Shown here: one piece after another, positions 18,658 through 29,678 of the stretch
Layout: every line of letters begins with the position of its first letter
How positions within the stretch are numbered: the stretch's first letter is position 1
Assembly: GCF_016599145.1 (NCBI RefSeq)
Contig: NZ_JAENKO010000001.1
Coordinates: 1 to 64,000, forward strand
Length of the DNA stretch: 64,000 nucleotides
Reading direction: 5' to 3'
Origin: Tomitella cavernea
Lineage (GTDB): Bacteria > Actinomycetota > Actinomycetes > Mycobacteriales > Mycobacteriaceae
Position numbers and translations under genes: made by a program
Notes under the pieces: generated by a model
Database searches by the model: none
Told to the model about the DNA's origin: nothing
What the model saw: the letters and a program-made list of their open reading frames with translations, nothing else

Positions 18658-20793
18658 TCAGCCCTCAAGACTCGCCGGCGGGGTGAAGCGCTCGCCGTAC
18701 GTGGCCGCGAGTTCCTTGGCCCGCTTGACGAAGCCGGCCTTGCCGCCCTCGTAGCCCACGATGTACTGGGCGACGCCGCCGGTCCAGGCCGGGTAGCCGA
18801 TGCCCATGATCGAGCCGATGTTCGCGTCGGCGGTGGTGTCGATGACGCCCTCGTCGAAGCACTTCTGCGTCTCGATCGCCTCGATGAACAGCATCCGCTC
18901 GATGAGGTCCTGCAGCGGCGCGTTCGACGAGGCGTCGCCGACGATGCCTGCGAGCCCGGACCACAGCCCGGCGCGCTTGCCGTCGGCGTAGTCGTAGAAC
19001 CCGGCGCCGCCGAGCTTGCCGGTGCGGCCCGCGTCGACCAGCGCGTTGATGACGTCGCCGGCCGGGTCCGCCGGCAGCGTCCGCCCCTCGGCGGCGGCCG
19101 CGTCGGCGGTCTCCTTGCGGATCTTCTGCATCAGCGTCAGGTTGAGCTCGTCGGACAGCTGCAGCGGCGCGGCCGGGAAGCCCGCCTGTTGGCCGGCCTG
19201 CTCGATCGTGGCCGGGGGCACGCCCTCGGCGACCATCGCGATGGCCTCGTTGATGAAGGTGCCGATGACGCGCGAGGTGAAGAACCCGCGCGAGTCGTGC
19301 ACCACGATCGGCGTCTTGCGGATGGCCTGCACGTAGTCGAACACCCTCGCCAGGGTGCGGTCCGATGTCTTCTCCCCGCGGATGATCTCCACCAGCGGCA
19401 TCTTGTCCACCGGCGAGAAGAAGTGGATGCCGATGAAGTCCTCCTGGCGCTTGACGCCCTTGGCCAGGCCGGTGATCGGCAACGTCGAGGTGTTCGACCC
19501 CAGCAGCGCGTCCTCGGTGACGACGTCCTCGATCTCCTGGAAGACCTTGTGCTTGAGCTCCTCGGACTCGAAGACGGCCTCGACGACGAAGTCCACGCCC
19601 TCGAAGTCGGCCGCGTCGGCCGTCGGGCGGATGCGGCCGAGCAGCGCCTTGGACTTCTCGTCGGTGGTCTTGCCGCGCTTCAGCGCCTTCTCCTCGAGCT
19701 TCTCCGCATAGCCCTTACCACGCTCGGCGGCGGCCTGCTCCACGTCTTTGAGCACCACCTCGAAGCCCGCCTTGGCGGAGACGTATGCGATGCCCGCACC
19801 CATCATGCCCGCGCCGAGCACTCCGACCTTGGTGATCGGGGTCTTCTCGACACCGTCGGGCCGGGAGGCGCCCGAGTTGATCGACTGCAGGTCGAAGAAG
19901 AACGCCTGGATCATGTTCTTCGCCACCTGGCCGGTGACCAGCTCGGTGAAGTAGCGCGCCTCGATGACGAGCGCGTTGTCGATGTCCACCTGCGAGCCCT
20001 CGACGGCAGCCGACATGATGGCGCGCGGCGCGGGCATGGGGGCGCCCTTGAGCTGCTTGCGCAGGTTCGCGGGGAACGCGGGCAGGTTGGCCGCGAAGGA
20101 CGGCGTGGCGGGGGTGCCGCCCGGGATCTTGTAGCCCTTGACGTCCCACGGCTGCACGCCGCTCTCCGGGTTCTCCTTGATCCACGCCTTGGCGGCGGGG
20201 ACGAGCGCGTCGACCGAGTCGACCACCTCGTCGATCAGGCCGACCTCCTTGGCAGCGGCCGGGCCGCGCTGCTGCCCCTGCAGCAGCACGCCCATCAGCG
20301 CGTTCTGCAGGCCGAGCAGCCGCACGGTGCGCACGATGCCGCCGCCGCCGGGCAGCAGCCCCAGCGTGACCTCCGGCAGGCCGATCTTGACGCCCTTGAC
20401 GTCCGCGGCGATGCGGTGGTGGGTGGCCAGCGCGATCTCGAGGCCGCCGCCCAGCGCCGCGCCGTTGATCGCGGTGACGACGGGCTTGCCCAGCGTCTCG
20501 AGCCGGCGCAGGTCCGCCTTGGCGGCCAGGCTGTGCTCGTAGATCTCCGCAGCCTGATCCTTGCGCACGGCCAGCAGGTTGTTGAGGTCGCCGCCGGCGA
20601 AGAAGGTCTTCTTGCCCGAGGTGAGCACGACGCCGGTGATCGCGTCCTTCTCCTCATAGAGGCGGTCGACGGTGGCCTTCATCGACGACAGGTACCGCTC
20701 GTTCATCGTGTTCGCGCCCTGGTTCGGGTCGTCGATGGTCAGCACGACGATGCCGTCGGCGTCGATGTCCCAGGCGATGATGTTGTCAGTCAT
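18658..20793 (-). CDS. fadB: Fatty-acid oxidation complex alpha subunit: enoyl-CoA hydratase/3-hydroxyacyl-CoA dehydrogenase
   Basis: 711-residue bifunctional enzyme of beta-oxidation, like Rv0860. The N-terminal crotonase domain (GGDLNN and NGAALGGGLE oxyanion loops, catalytic acids near LPEVTLGLLPGGGG) hydrates enoyl-CoA. The C-terminal NAD-binding dehydrogenase (GAGMMGAGIAYVSAKAG, SNTSTLPI, catalytic His in GIHFFSPV) oxidises 3-hydroxyacyl-CoA. The ATG at 20793 starts MTDNIIAWD and has AAAGGG upstream. It lies 40 nt after fadA on the same strand; together the two form the trifunctional complex. Confidence 0.96.
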   Translation of the reverse strand: MTDNIIAWDIDADGIVVLTIDDPNQGANTMNERYLSSMKATVDRLYEEKDAITGVVLTSGKKTFFAGGDLNNLLAVRKDQAAEIYEHSLAAKADLRRLETLGKPVVTAINGAALGGGLEIALATHHRIAADVKGVKIGLPEVTLGLLPGGGGIVRTVRLLGLQNALMGVLLQGQQRGPAAAKEVGLIDEVVDSVDALVPAAKAWIKENPESGVQPWDVKGYKIPGGTPATPSFAANLPAFPANLRKQLKGAPMPAPRAIMSAAVEGSQVDIDNALVIEARYFTELVTGQVAKNMIQAFFFDLQSINSGASRPDGVEKTPITKVGVLGAGMMGAGIAYVSAKAGFEVVLKDVEQAAAERGKGYAEKLEEKALKRGKTTDEKSKALLGRIRPTADAADFEGVDFVVEAVFESEELKHKVFQEIEDVVTEDALLGSNTSTLPITGLAKGVKRQEDFIGIHFFSPVDKMPLVEIIRGEKTSDRTLARVFDYVQAIRKTPIVVHDSRGFFTSRVIGTFINEAIAMVAEGVPPATIEQAGQQAGFPAAPLQLSDELNLTLMQKIRKETADAAAAEGRTLPADPAGDVINALVDAGRTGKLGGAGFYDYADGKRAGLWSGLAGIVGDASSNAPLQDLIERMLFIEAIETQKCFDEGVIDTTADANIGSIMGIGYPAWTGGVAQYIVGYEGGKAGFVKRAKELAATYGERFTPPASLEG

Positions 20794-20833
20794 GTGTTCG
20801 TGTTGCCCTTTCAGGAATTCCCGCCGGTGACGA

Positions 20834-22054
<1,221 letters not shown>

Positions 22055-22076
22055 TCAATCCTCTCTCGTACGTTTC

Positions 22077-22090
22077 TATAACGTGTTCTA
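22077..22090 (-). promoter_or_regulatory. KstR-like operator upstream of fadA
   Basis: TATAACGTGTTCTA (TAGAACACGTTATA on the gene strand) fits the published KstR consensus TNNAACNNGTTNNA at every fixed position. KstR is the TetR-type repressor of sterol and fatty-acid catabolism in Mycobacteriales. Location just before the fadA ribosome site fits repression; binding itself is inferred. Confidence 0.6.
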
Positions 22091-22174
22091 CCACTGTGGG
22101 CGACGGGATGCCCTGTTTCGCCCCCGGGATCCGGCGGCCGCGCCCCGCCGGGGCGCGCGGCTAGGGTGGGCCCC

Positions 22175-23368
22175 ATGCCGGAACCCGCACCGCAGCCGCC
22201 CCGCACCGTCCGGCGCCTGCAGCCGTACGGTGCGACGATCTTCGCCGAGATGACCGCGCTGGCCGTCCGGCACGACGCTGTCAACCTCGGCCAGGGTTTC
22301 CCGGACACCGACGGCCCGCCCGCGATGCTCGAGGCCGCACGCGCGGCGATCGCGGACGGACTCAACCAGTACGCGCCTGGCCTCGGCATGCCCGGCCTGC
22401 GCGCCGCCGTCGCCGAGGACCGCCGCGCCCGCTACGGGCTCGACACCGACCCCGACACCGAGGTCCTCGTCACCGTGGGCGCCACCGAGGGGATCGCCGG
22501 CGCGGTCCTGGGCCTGGTGGAACCCGGTGACGAGGTGGTCCTCATCGAACCGTACTACGACTCCTACTCGGCGGTAATATCGCTCGCCGGCGGGGTGCGC
22601 CGCACGGTGCCGCTGGTCCCGCGCGGAGGCGGCTTCGGCCTCGACCACGACCGGCTGCGCGCGACCGTGTCCGACGCGACACGGATGCTCATCGTCAACA
22701 CGCCGCACAACCCCACGGGCACCGTCTTCGACGCGTCCGACCGGGCGGTCATCGCCGAAGTCGCCGCGGCGCACGACGTGCTCGTGCTCTCCGACGAGGT
22801 CTACGAGCACCTCGTCTACGAAGACGCCGGAGCCGGCCCGCATGTGCCGCTGTGCGCCGTCGACGGACTCGGCGACCGCACCCTCACGGTGTCGTCGGCC
22901 GCCAAGACGTTCAACGTCACCGGATGGAAGACGGGCTGGGTGTGCGGCCCGGCGGAGCTGGTGGCCGCCGCGCGCGCGGCCAAACAGTTCCTCAGCTACG
23001 TGGGCGGCACCCCGTTCCAGCCCGCGGTGGAGCTCGCGCTGCGCACCGAGCAGGAGTGGATCGCCCGCAACCGCGCGGACCTGCAGCGCAAGCGCGACTT
23101 CCTCGCGGGCGCCCTGCGCACGACCGGGTTCGGCGTGCACGACTGCGCCGGCACGTACTTCCTGCTGGCCGACCCCCGCCCGCTCGGCCACGACGACGGC
23201 GCAAAGCTGTGCCGCGCGATGCCGGAGCGGGTGGGGGTCGCCGCGGTACCGATGGCGCCGTTCACCGACGCCCCCGGCCCCTGGCGGCACCTGGTGCGCT
23301 TCGCGTTCTGCAAACGCGACGAGGTGCTCGCCGAGGGGGCACGGCGTCTGGCCGGGCTGCGGGAATGA
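22175..23368 (+). CDS. PLP-dependent aminotransferase (DapC-like, class I/II)
   Basis: About 397-residue fold-type I aminotransferase like Rv0858c, annotated in mycobacteria as N-succinyl-diaminopimelate aminotransferase. The PLP lysine lies in SSAAKTFNVTGWK; the NxPHNPTG block is NTPHNPTG and the C-terminal carboxylate-binding Arg is in WRHLVRFAF. ATG 22175 has a TAGGGT box 7 nt upstream (22162-22167), suggesting a leaderless message; GTG 22166 would add three residues. A lysine-pathway role rests on the homologue; kynurenine or methionine-type activity is possible. Confidence 0.88.
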   Translation: MPEPAPQPPRTVRRLQPYGATIFAEMTALAVRHDAVNLGQGFPDTDGPPAMLEAARAAIADGLNQYAPGLGMPGLRAAVAEDRRARYGLDTDPDTEVLVTVGATEGIAGAVLGLVEPGDEVVLIEPYYDSYSAVISLAGGVRRTVPLVPRGGGFGLDHDRLRATVSDATRMLIVNTPHNPTGTVFDASDRAVIAEVAAAHDVLVLSDEVYEHLVYEDAGAGPHVPLCAVDGLGDRTLTVSSAAKTFNVTGWKTGWVCGPAELVAAARAAKQFLSYVGGTPFQPAVELALRTEQEWIARNRADLQRKRDFLAGALRTTGFGVHDCAGTYFLLADPRPLGHDDGAKLCRAMPERVGVAAVPMAPFTDAPGPWRHLVRFAFCKRDEVLAEGARRLAGLRE

Positions 23369-23383
23369 CTCCGCAGCCCGGCC
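23350..23383. terminator. Hairpin spanning the aminotransferase stop codon
   Basis: Perfect 13-bp arms GGCCGGGCTGCGG and CCGCAGCCCGGCC with an 8-nt loop that contains the stop codon. It sits between convergent genes and probably terminates both ways. Confidence 0.6.
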
Positions 23384-23408
23384 GGGCGCCCCGGTGCAAG
23401 CGGTCACG

Positions 23409-24536
23409 CTAGGCATCCCACCCGATCTGTCCCAGCGGCGTCGCCCCCCGCGGCCGCACGCCCGCGTCCGCAGGGGGCGTGCGCGAGAAGCGTGGCGCCG
23501 GGGCCGGCTGCGGCGCGCCGTCCGGCCCTGTGCGCGGAAGCGTCCCCCGCGCCGCGAGATGCTCGGCGTCCGGCGCCTCCGCCATGGTCAGCACCGGGGT
23601 GACGCACGCGTCCACGTCGGCGAACACCTTCGTCCACTCGTCGCGCGTCCGCGTCGCGAACCGCACCGCGAAAAGCTCGCGCAGCTCCGGCCAGCGCGAC
23701 TGGTCGATCTGCATCGGCAGGTCGTCCGCCGAGAGCTCGAGCCCCTCGAGCAGCAGCGCGTAAAACTGCGGTTCGATCGCGCCCACCGCCATGTAGCGAC
23801 CGTCGGCGCACTCGTAGACCCGGTAGAACGGCGCACCACCGTCGAGCAGGTTGGACTCGCGCTCGTCCTGCCACATCCCCGACGCGCGGAACGACCACGG
23901 CATCGCGCCCAGTGCGCTGACCCCGTCGACCATTGCGGCATCCACCACCTGTCCGCGCCCCGACGTCTGCCGCTCGAACAACGCGGCCAGCACGCCGGTG
24001 ACCAGGAACAGCGAGCCGCCACCGAAGTCCGCCGCCAAGTTCAGCGGGGGTACGGGCGGCTCGCCGCCCCGCCCGATGGTCGACAGCATGCCCGTCATCG
24101 ACAGGTAGTTGATGTCGTGCCCGGCGCGCTGCGCCATCGGCCCGTCCTGTCCCCACCCGGTCATCCGCGCGTAGATGAGGCGGGGGTTGCGCTGCGCGCA
24201 GTCGTCGGGGCCGATGCCCAGCCGCTCGCACACGCCAGGCCGGAACCCCTCGATGAGCACGTCGGCGCGCTCGACCAGGTCCAGCAGCTCGTCGCGTTGC
24301 GTCTTGATGTCGAGGTCGACCAGCCGGCGCCCGCGCAGCAGCACGTCACGGTCCTCCGGGGGCAGCACCAGGCCGCCGGGACGGCGCACGCGCACCACAT
24401 CCGCGCCCAGGTCGCCGAGCAGCATCGCCGCGTGCGGCCCCGGGCCGATGCCGCCGAGCTCGAGCACCCGCAGGCCGGCCAGTGGACCGCCGGCACAGCC
24501 CGATCGCGCGGGGCCGGAGTGAACGGGAGACGCCAT
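23409..24536 (-). CDS. CaiB/BaiF CoA-transferase family, alpha-methylacyl-CoA racemase-like
   Basis: 375-residue family III CoA-transferase fold. The opening [22 protein letters not shown] and the motif [11 protein letters not shown], which carries the racemase-type catalytic His, point to alpha-methylacyl-CoA racemase (Mcr/Amacr), which flips 2-methyl branched acyl-CoA between R and S forms for beta-oxidation of branched chains or sterol side chains. Its ATG overlaps the stop codon of the acyl-CoA dehydrogenase gene as TGATG, so the two are translationally coupled and probably act on the same substrate. Confidence 0.88.
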   Translation of the reverse strand: MASPVHSGPARSGCAGGPLAGLRVLELGGIGPGPHAAMLLGDLGADVVRVRRPGGLVLPPEDRDVLLRGRRLVDLDIKTQRDELLDLVERADVLIEGFRPGVCERLGIGPDDCAQRNPRLIYARMTGWGQDGPMAQRAGHDINYLSMTGMLSTIGRGGEPPVPPLNLAADFGGGSLFLVTGVLAALFERQTSGRGQVVDAAMVDGVSALGAMPWSFRASGMWQDERESNLLDGGAPFYRVYECADGRYMAVGAIEPQFYALLLEGLELSADDLPMQIDQSRWPELRELFAVRFATRTRDEWTKVFADVDACVTPVLTMAEAPDAEHLAARGTLPRTGPDGAPQPAPAPRFSRTPPADAGVRPRGATPLGQIGWDA

Positions 24537-25678
24537 CACATCCCCAACCCGCGGCCGATGATCTCCTTCATGATCTCGGTGGTGCCGCCGTAGATCGTCT
24601 GCACGCGGGAGTCCATGTAGGCCTTCGCCACCGGGTACTCGCGCATGTAGCCGTAGCCGCCGTGCATCTGCAGGCAGCGGTCGATCAGCGCCACCTGCTT
24701 CTCGGTGGTCCACCACTTGGCCATCGCGGCCTCTTCGATGGTGAGCTCGCCACGGTTGAGCGCCTCGATGCACTGGTCGACGAACACCCGGGCGATCTTC
24801 GTCTCCGTGGCGAGCTCGGCCATCACGAACCGCGAGTTCTGGAACGAGCCGATGGAACGGCCGAAGGCCTTGCGGTCACGGCAGTACTCGATGGTCTCCT
24901 GGAGCACCTGCTCCATCGCCGCGGCCGCGACCACCGCGATCGACAGGCGCTCCTGCGGCAGGTTCTGCATGAGGTAGGCGAAGCCCATGCCCTCCTCTCC
25001 GATGAGGTTGGCGGCGGGCACGCGCACGTCGTTGAAGCTCAGCTCCGCAGTGTCCTGGGCCTTGAGCCCGATCTTGTCGAGGTTGCGGCCACGCTCGAAC
25101 CCGGGCATGCCGCGCTCGACGCCGAGCAGCGAGAATCCCTGGGCCCCCTTGGACGGGTCCGTCTGCGCCACGACGATCACCAGGTCGGAGTGGATGCCGT
25201 TGGTGATGAACGTCTTGGCGCCGTTGAGGATCCAGTCGTCCCCGTCGCGCTTGGCGTTGGTCTTGATGCCCTGCAGGTCCGAGCCCGTGCCCGGCTCGGT
25301 CATGGCGATCGCCGTGATCAGCTCGCCGGTGCAGAACCGCGGCAGCCACCGCTCCTTCTGCTCGTCGTTGCACAAGTTCATCAGGTAGGGCTGGATCACG
25401 TCGTTGTGCAGCATGAAACCGAGACCGCTGTACCCGCCGCGCACCGATTCCTCGGTGACCACGGCGTTGTACCGGAAGTCCGCCACCCCGCCGCCGCCGT
25501 ACTTCTCGTCCACCGCCATACCGAGGAATCCGAGCTTGCCTGCCTCCACCCACACTTCGCGGTCGACGATGTTGTCGTCCTCCCACTGGTCGTGGAACGG
25601 CGCGACGTGCTCGGCGAGGAATCCCCGGTAGGACTCCCGGAACAGCTTGTGGTCGTCCTCGAAAAGTGTGCGCTCCAT
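24536..25678 (-). CDS. Acyl-CoA dehydrogenase
   Basis: 380-residue FAD flavoenzyme introducing the alpha-beta double bond into acyl-CoA. Visible family marks are [20 protein letters not shown] in the flavin region, the core helix [15 protein letters not shown], and [18 protein letters not shown] with the catalytic-type Glu at the C-terminus. The ATG at 25678 follows AGGAGGG by 7 nt; earlier in-frame starts lack support. It is coupled to the racemase-like gene, suggesting branched-chain acyl-CoA oxidation. The specific fadE type is not assignable. Confidence 0.93.
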   Translation of the reverse strand: MERTLFEDDHKLFRESYRGFLAEHVAPFHDQWEDDNIVDREVWVEAGKLGFLGMAVDEKYGGGGVADFRYNAVVTEESVRGGYSGLGFMLHNDVIQPYLMNLCNDEQKERWLPRFCTGELITAIAMTEPGTGSDLQGIKTNAKRDGDDWILNGAKTFITNGIHSDLVIVVAQTDPSKGAQGFSLLGVERGMPGFERGRNLDKIGLKAQDTAELSFNDVRVPAANLIGEEGMGFAYLMQNLPQERLSIAVVAAAAMEQVLQETIEYCRDRKAFGRSIGSFQNSRFVMAELATETKIARVFVDQCIEALNRGELTIEEAAMAKWWTTEKQVALIDRCLQMHGGYGYMREYPVAKAYMDSRVQTIYGGTTEIMKEIIGRGLGM

Positions 25679-25864
25679 ACGGTCGCCCTCCTGTGCGGAC
25701 ATGCGTGTTGTGCGGGAAATACGTACCGGCCGGACCCGCGCACGGGCCGGTCCGGGTGCGTTCCGCCTCACCGTATGCTCGGGCGGGGACGGCGGTAAGT
25801 ACCGAAACGATCAGCGTTCGTGACCGATCCGACAGGGGCCCTGAAGAGGCGGGAGGAGGCCGGC

Positions 25865-26878
25865 ATGGCGGTGCGGATGGTGCCGGTGGGTTTCGTCCAG
25901 CGGGCCCTGCACGCGTCCGCCCGCCGGGGCACCGACCTGGACCCCGCCCTGGTGGCCGCGGGGATCACCGCCCACGAGCTCGACAATCCCGACACGCGGC
26001 TCACCGTCGACCAAGTCGCCCGGTTCATGCTCGGCGCCGCCGAGATCACCGACGACGAGCTCATGGGGCTGGGACTCGCGCCCGTGCCGCGTGGAACCTT
26101 CGCGCTGCTCTCGCACGCGATCATCCACTGCCCGGACCTCGATACGACGCTGCATCGGCTCGCGGGTTTCCTCCCCGCGCTCCCCTCGTCGGCGCCCGTG
26201 CGCATCGACTTCCACGGGGCCGGAGTGCGGTTCTGGTTCGACACCTCGGTGCTGCCCGTGGCGGGCGCCGACGCGTGGGAGGACGCTTCCGTCGTCGCCG
26301 ACTTCGGGCTGCTGCTTGCGCACCGGTTCGCCGCCTGGCTCACGGGACGACGGCTGGAGCCGTCGTCTGTCGAACTCCCCTACACCGCCCCCGCACCTGT
26401 CGACGTCGTCGCGTACCACCACATGTTCGGCATTCCCATCACCTTCGGCAGCCGTGACCCCGCCATCACGTTCGCCGCGGCGGACCTGGCGAGCCCGGTG
26501 GTGCAGGACGAGGACTCGCTGCGCGACTTCCTGCGCGACTCCCCCGGCCGGCTGTTGTCCCGGCGCGACTACGACACCGGCCTGACCGCGCGCGCCCGGC
26601 GGATCGTCGAGCTCGGCATCCGCGGCACCCAGCCCACCGCATCCGACGTCGCGGCGGCGCTGGCCGTGAGCGAGCCGCAGCTGCGCCGGATGCTGCGGCA
26701 GGAGGGCACGTCGCTGGGCCGGCTGCGCGAATCGGTGCTGCAGGAGTACGCGGTGGCCGGGCTCGACGCGGGCGAGTCCGTCGACGTCATTTCCGCGCGC
26801 CTCGGGTTCTCCGAGCCGAGCGCCTTCCGCCGAGCATTCAAGCGGTGGACCGGGAGGACGCCCGGAGAATTCCGGTAG
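25865..26878 (+). CDS. AraC-family transcriptional regulator
   Basis: 337 residues: an N-terminal arabinose-binding-like sensory domain (about 1-200) of the kind found in OruR/ArgR-type mycobacterial AraC regulators, then two helix-turn-helix motifs (TASDVAAALAVSEPQLRRML and VISARLGFSEPSAFRRAFKR). GTG 25820 is upstream in frame, but ATG 25865 has GGGAGGAG at proper spacing. It is divergent from the acyl-CoA dehydrogenase operon, about 186 nt away, and may control it; the inducer is unknown. Confidence 0.88.
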   Translation: MAVRMVPVGFVQRALHASARRGTDLDPALVAAGITAHELDNPDTRLTVDQVARFMLGAAEITDDELMGLGLAPVPRGTFALLSHAIIHCPDLDTTLHRLAGFLPALPSSAPVRIDFHGAGVRFWFDTSVLPVAGADAWEDASVVADFGLLLAHRFAAWLTGRRLEPSSVELPYTAPAPVDVVAYHHMFGIPITFGSRDPAITFAAADLASPVVQDEDSLRDFLRDSPGRLLSRRDYDTGLTARARRIVELGIRGTQPTASDVAAALAVSEPQLRRMLRQEGTSLGRLRESVLQEYAVAGLDAGESVDVISARLGFSEPSAFRRAFKRWTGRTPGEFR

Positions 26879-26945
26879 CGATGATTCCCACGGAGCCGCC
26901 CGGTCTGCATACCCGCACGCACCCCGCCCCCGGAAGGAGCCGGCC

Positions 26946-27461
26946 ATGACCGCACCGCATCCGTACTTCCCCGCCGACGCGTACGACGGCGTCACCATCC
27001 TCGACGGCCCCGAGGTGCCGCTGGCCGTGGTGGAGGTCCGCGACTATCCGCTGGCCCGCATGCCCGAGCTGATGGACGCCGTGTTCCCTCGGCTGTTCCC
27101 CGCGCTCGCCTCCGCGGGCACCGCGCCCGCCGGTCCGGCGCTGGCGCTGCACACGCGCATGCCCACCGACACCGTCGACATGGCGGTCGGCGTCCCCGTC
27201 ACCTCGCCGCTCGCCCGGCCGCTGGACCTGGGCAACGGCTACTCGGCGGTCGCCTCGGCGATCCCCGCCGGGCGCGTGGCCGCCACCAGCCACCTGGGCT
27301 CGTACGACGGCCTGGGCGAGGCGTGGGGCCGGTTCATGGGCGACGTCGCATCCGCCGGCCACACGCCCACCAAGCGGTTCTTCGAGGTGTATGTGACCGA
27401 GCCGACACCCGATGCGGACCCGTCCACCATGCGCACGGACCTGGCGGTGTTCCTGGCCTGA
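26946..27461 (+). CDS. GyrI-like small-molecule-binding domain protein
   Basis: 171-residue stand-alone GyrI/AraC effector-binding-like domain: paired strands (VPLAVVEVRDYPLA), a middle region with VDMAVGVPV, and the closing motif GRVAATSHLGSYDGLGEAWGR. A GGAAGGAG site precedes the ATG. Relatives bind or hydrolyse drugs and other small cyclic molecules. It follows the AraC gene on the same strand by about 65 nt and may share its signal. Function not established. Confidence 0.78.
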   Translation: MTAPHPYFPADAYDGVTILDGPEVPLAVVEVRDYPLARMPELMDAVFPRLFPALASAGTAPAGPALALHTRMPTDTVDMAVGVPVTSPLARPLDLGNGYSAVASAIPAGRVAATSHLGSYDGLGEAWGRFMGDVASAGHTPTKRFFEVYVTEPTPDADPSTMRTDLAVFLA

Positions 27462-27502
27462 GGAACCGCACGCGCATATCCTCGGCGGTCTCCGCACGCG
27501 GA

Positions 27503-27862
27503 TCATTCTTCCGGCCCGTCGATGCCGCCGGGAGCCGTGCCACTCTCATCTGGCTCGTCGTCTGGCCGCACCTCCGCCGCACCCAGCAGGTGTTCGATCA
27601 TGCCGACCACCTGCCCCGGCGACCAGGGCGGATCCTCGTCCGAAACCTGCTCACGGCTTTCCCCCGGGCCGTCTGCCAGGGTCGACTCGTCCTCGGCCGC
27701 GACGTCGATGCAGAGCTCGTCCCGCAGCAGGCGCACGAACTCTCCATTGCGTCTCTCGTGGTCGAGCCTTTCGATCAGATCGGCCTCCTCTGCGGCCTCG
27801 ACCATCGAATAGAGCCACCCGAGCGTCGCACCGCCGCCGGGCTGCGCATCGTCGCGCATCAC
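27503..27862 (-). CDS. Small acidic hypothetical protein
   Basis: 119 residues from GTG 27862 (GGAGG 9 nt upstream) or 118 from the next ATG. It is strongly acidic and has an amphipathic helical start (GWLYSMVEAAEEADLIERL) followed by a charged, Pro/Gly-rich tail. No signal, membrane segment or recognised motif. It follows the phospholipase C gene on the same strand by about 70 nt. I do not recognise it; coding is supported by codon-position GC and a ribosome site only. Confidence 0.5.
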   Translation of the reverse strand: MMRDDAQPGGGATLGWLYSMVEAAEEADLIERLDHERRNGEFVRLLRDELCIDVAAEDESTLADGPGESREQVSDEDPPWSPGQVVGMIEHLLGAAEVRPDDEPDESGTAPGGIDGPEE

Positions 27863-27933
27863 TGCGCATCGCCTCCGTCCTGCACGGTCCATAATGCCGT
27901 GATCGGCCCGGTCACGTGCAGCGCCGACGGACA

Positions 27934-29469
27934 TCAGGCCATCCCCGACGGCCTGCCCCTCGTGCCCGGTTCCTGCACCGGCATGCTGTTCGGCGGCACC
28001 GGGTACGAGGCGCCCATGTTGACGAACCCCAGCCCCATGCTGCCGCCGCACTGCAGCACCGCGGGCCCCACCCGGCTGTAGCCGTCGAACATCGGCGGCA
28101 CCGAGGGGTCGGGACGGCCGGCGAAGTTGAACGCGGAGGTCATGTCGCCGCAGGTGGCGCGGCGCCACGGCGTCAGATTGGGCACGTCCACCCCGAACCG
28201 GCGCTCGATGAGCCGCAATTGCGAGGTGTGATCAAACACCTCGGACGCGACAAGCCCGCCACGGCTGTACGGCGAGATCACGAGCCCCGGCACGCGGAAC
28301 CCGAGCCCCACCGGTCCCGCGATGCCCTCGGAATCCTCGACCCCGCCGAGCGGCACCGTCAGGTACTCGCCGGGGGTGCCGGGCGGCGGCACCGGCGGGG
28401 CCACGTGGTCGAAGAAGCCGCCGTTCTCGTCGTAGCTGACGATGAGCGCCGTCTTCTCCCACACCGCCGGGTTGGCGGTGAGGATGTCGAGGGCCATGAG
28501 CAGTCCGGTGGCGCCCAGGGCCGGGGGCAGCGCGGGGTGCTCGCAGTCGAGCAGGCGCGGGATCAACCACGACACCGCGGGCAGCCGGTCGTTCTCCACG
28601 TCGTCGCGGAACCCGTCGGGATACGTCGGATCCTTGCCCTTGCGCGCCAGCACCGACGCGGGATCCGCGGCCTGCCGGAAACACCCCATCATGCCGTCGA
28701 GCACCACGGCGGACACCGGCCCCAGGTCCCTGTTGTTGTAGATCTTCCAGGAGACGCCGGCCTCCTCGAGGTTCTCCGGCATGGTGCGCCAACTGTAGGT
28801 GTTCTGCGGGATCAGGTACGGCGTCTTGATCAGCGGCCCGCCGTGCGTCCCGTCGGGGTCGATGGTGCCGCTCATCCAGTACAGCCGGTTGGGGTCGGTG
28901 GGGCCCATCACCGAGCAGTAGTAGCCGTCGCAGATGGTGAAGGCGTCGGCCAGGTCGTAGTGCACCGGGAGGTCCGCCCGCGTGTAGTAACCCATGGTGG
29001 CCGGACCGTTGGCGGGCCCCTCCGCGGCGATGTGCTCGGGGATCCACCGGTCCATCGCACCGCCGTTCCACGCGCGGTGCTGCGGGCCCCAGCTGTGGGT
29101 GGGGTCGTTGATGCACTCGCCGTCGAGGGCCGGCCCCCGATTGGTGTCCAGGCGGAACGGGTTGACATAGCCGTCGGGGGTGGGCCCGACTCCTGGCCGG
29201 TAGCCATACTGGTTCCATGCCGGGGACGGATCGCCGAAGCCGCGCACCCCGGACAGCGTGCCGAAGTAGTGGTCGAACGAGCGGTTCTCGTTCATGAGCA
29301 GCACGATGTGTTCGATGTCGTCCAGCGAGCCCGTGCCCGCGGGGTCCGCCGCGTAGGCGCGCTCGATGACGGGGCCGGCCCACGAGGCCAGCACCGCCAT
29401 TCCGCCCGCGGCGGTGACTGTGGCGAGGAACTCGCGACGCGACATCCCTGCGAACGGGCCGTGCGGCAT
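27934..29469 (-). CDS. plcC: Tat-exported phospholipase C (PlcC/acid-phosphatase AcpA superfamily)
   Basis: 511-residue secreted phosphoesterase. The N-terminus carries a twin-arginine signal (MSRREFLATVTAAGGMAVL, then an Ala-x-Ala-like cleavage zone near AYAADPA). The catalytic opening DIEHIVLLMNENRSFDHYFG, with its Glu-Asn metal ligands, and the later YDENGGFFDHVAPP block define the family of mycobacterial PlcA-D enzymes that cleave phosphatidylcholine and sphingomyelin. The ATG has AAGGAG upstream. It likely acts outside the membrane to gain phosphate or fatty acid from host or environmental lipids. Confidence 0.92.
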   Translation of the reverse strand: MPHGPFAGMSRREFLATVTAAGGMAVLASWAGPVIERAYAADPAGTGSLDDIEHIVLLMNENRSFDHYFGTLSGVRGFGDPSPAWNQYGYRPGVGPTPDGYVNPFRLDTNRGPALDGECINDPTHSWGPQHRAWNGGAMDRWIPEHIAAEGPANGPATMGYYTRADLPVHYDLADAFTICDGYYCSVMGPTDPNRLYWMSGTIDPDGTHGGPLIKTPYLIPQNTYSWRTMPENLEEAGVSWKIYNNRDLGPVSAVVLDGMMGCFRQAADPASVLARKGKDPTYPDGFRDDVENDRLPAVSWLIPRLLDCEHPALPPALGATGLLMALDILTANPAVWEKTALIVSYDENGGFFDHVAPPVPPPGTPGEYLTVPLGGVEDSEGIAGPVGLGFRVPGLVISPYSRGGLVASEVFDHTSQLRLIERRFGVDVPNLTPWRRATCGDMTSAFNFAGRPDPSVPPMFDGYSRVGPAVLQCGGSMGLGFVNMGASYPVPPNSMPVQEPGTRGRPSGMA

Positions 29470-29678
29470 GGGCGGCTCCTTGATCGGGCGGTACGCCTGA
29501 TCGACAGCGGATCGCGTGATGCACGCAGTATCCCCGTCGCGCGCCCCCTCCGCGACCGGTTCCGTCAATTCATGGAATACCGCGCGGGCCGAGTGCTTCT
29601 TCCCGCCGGGGCAGCGGGGTCGAGCGTCCGGACCACGCGGGGAACCCTCGGCGCAGGCCGCGGCGTGCGCGTCGCGCC

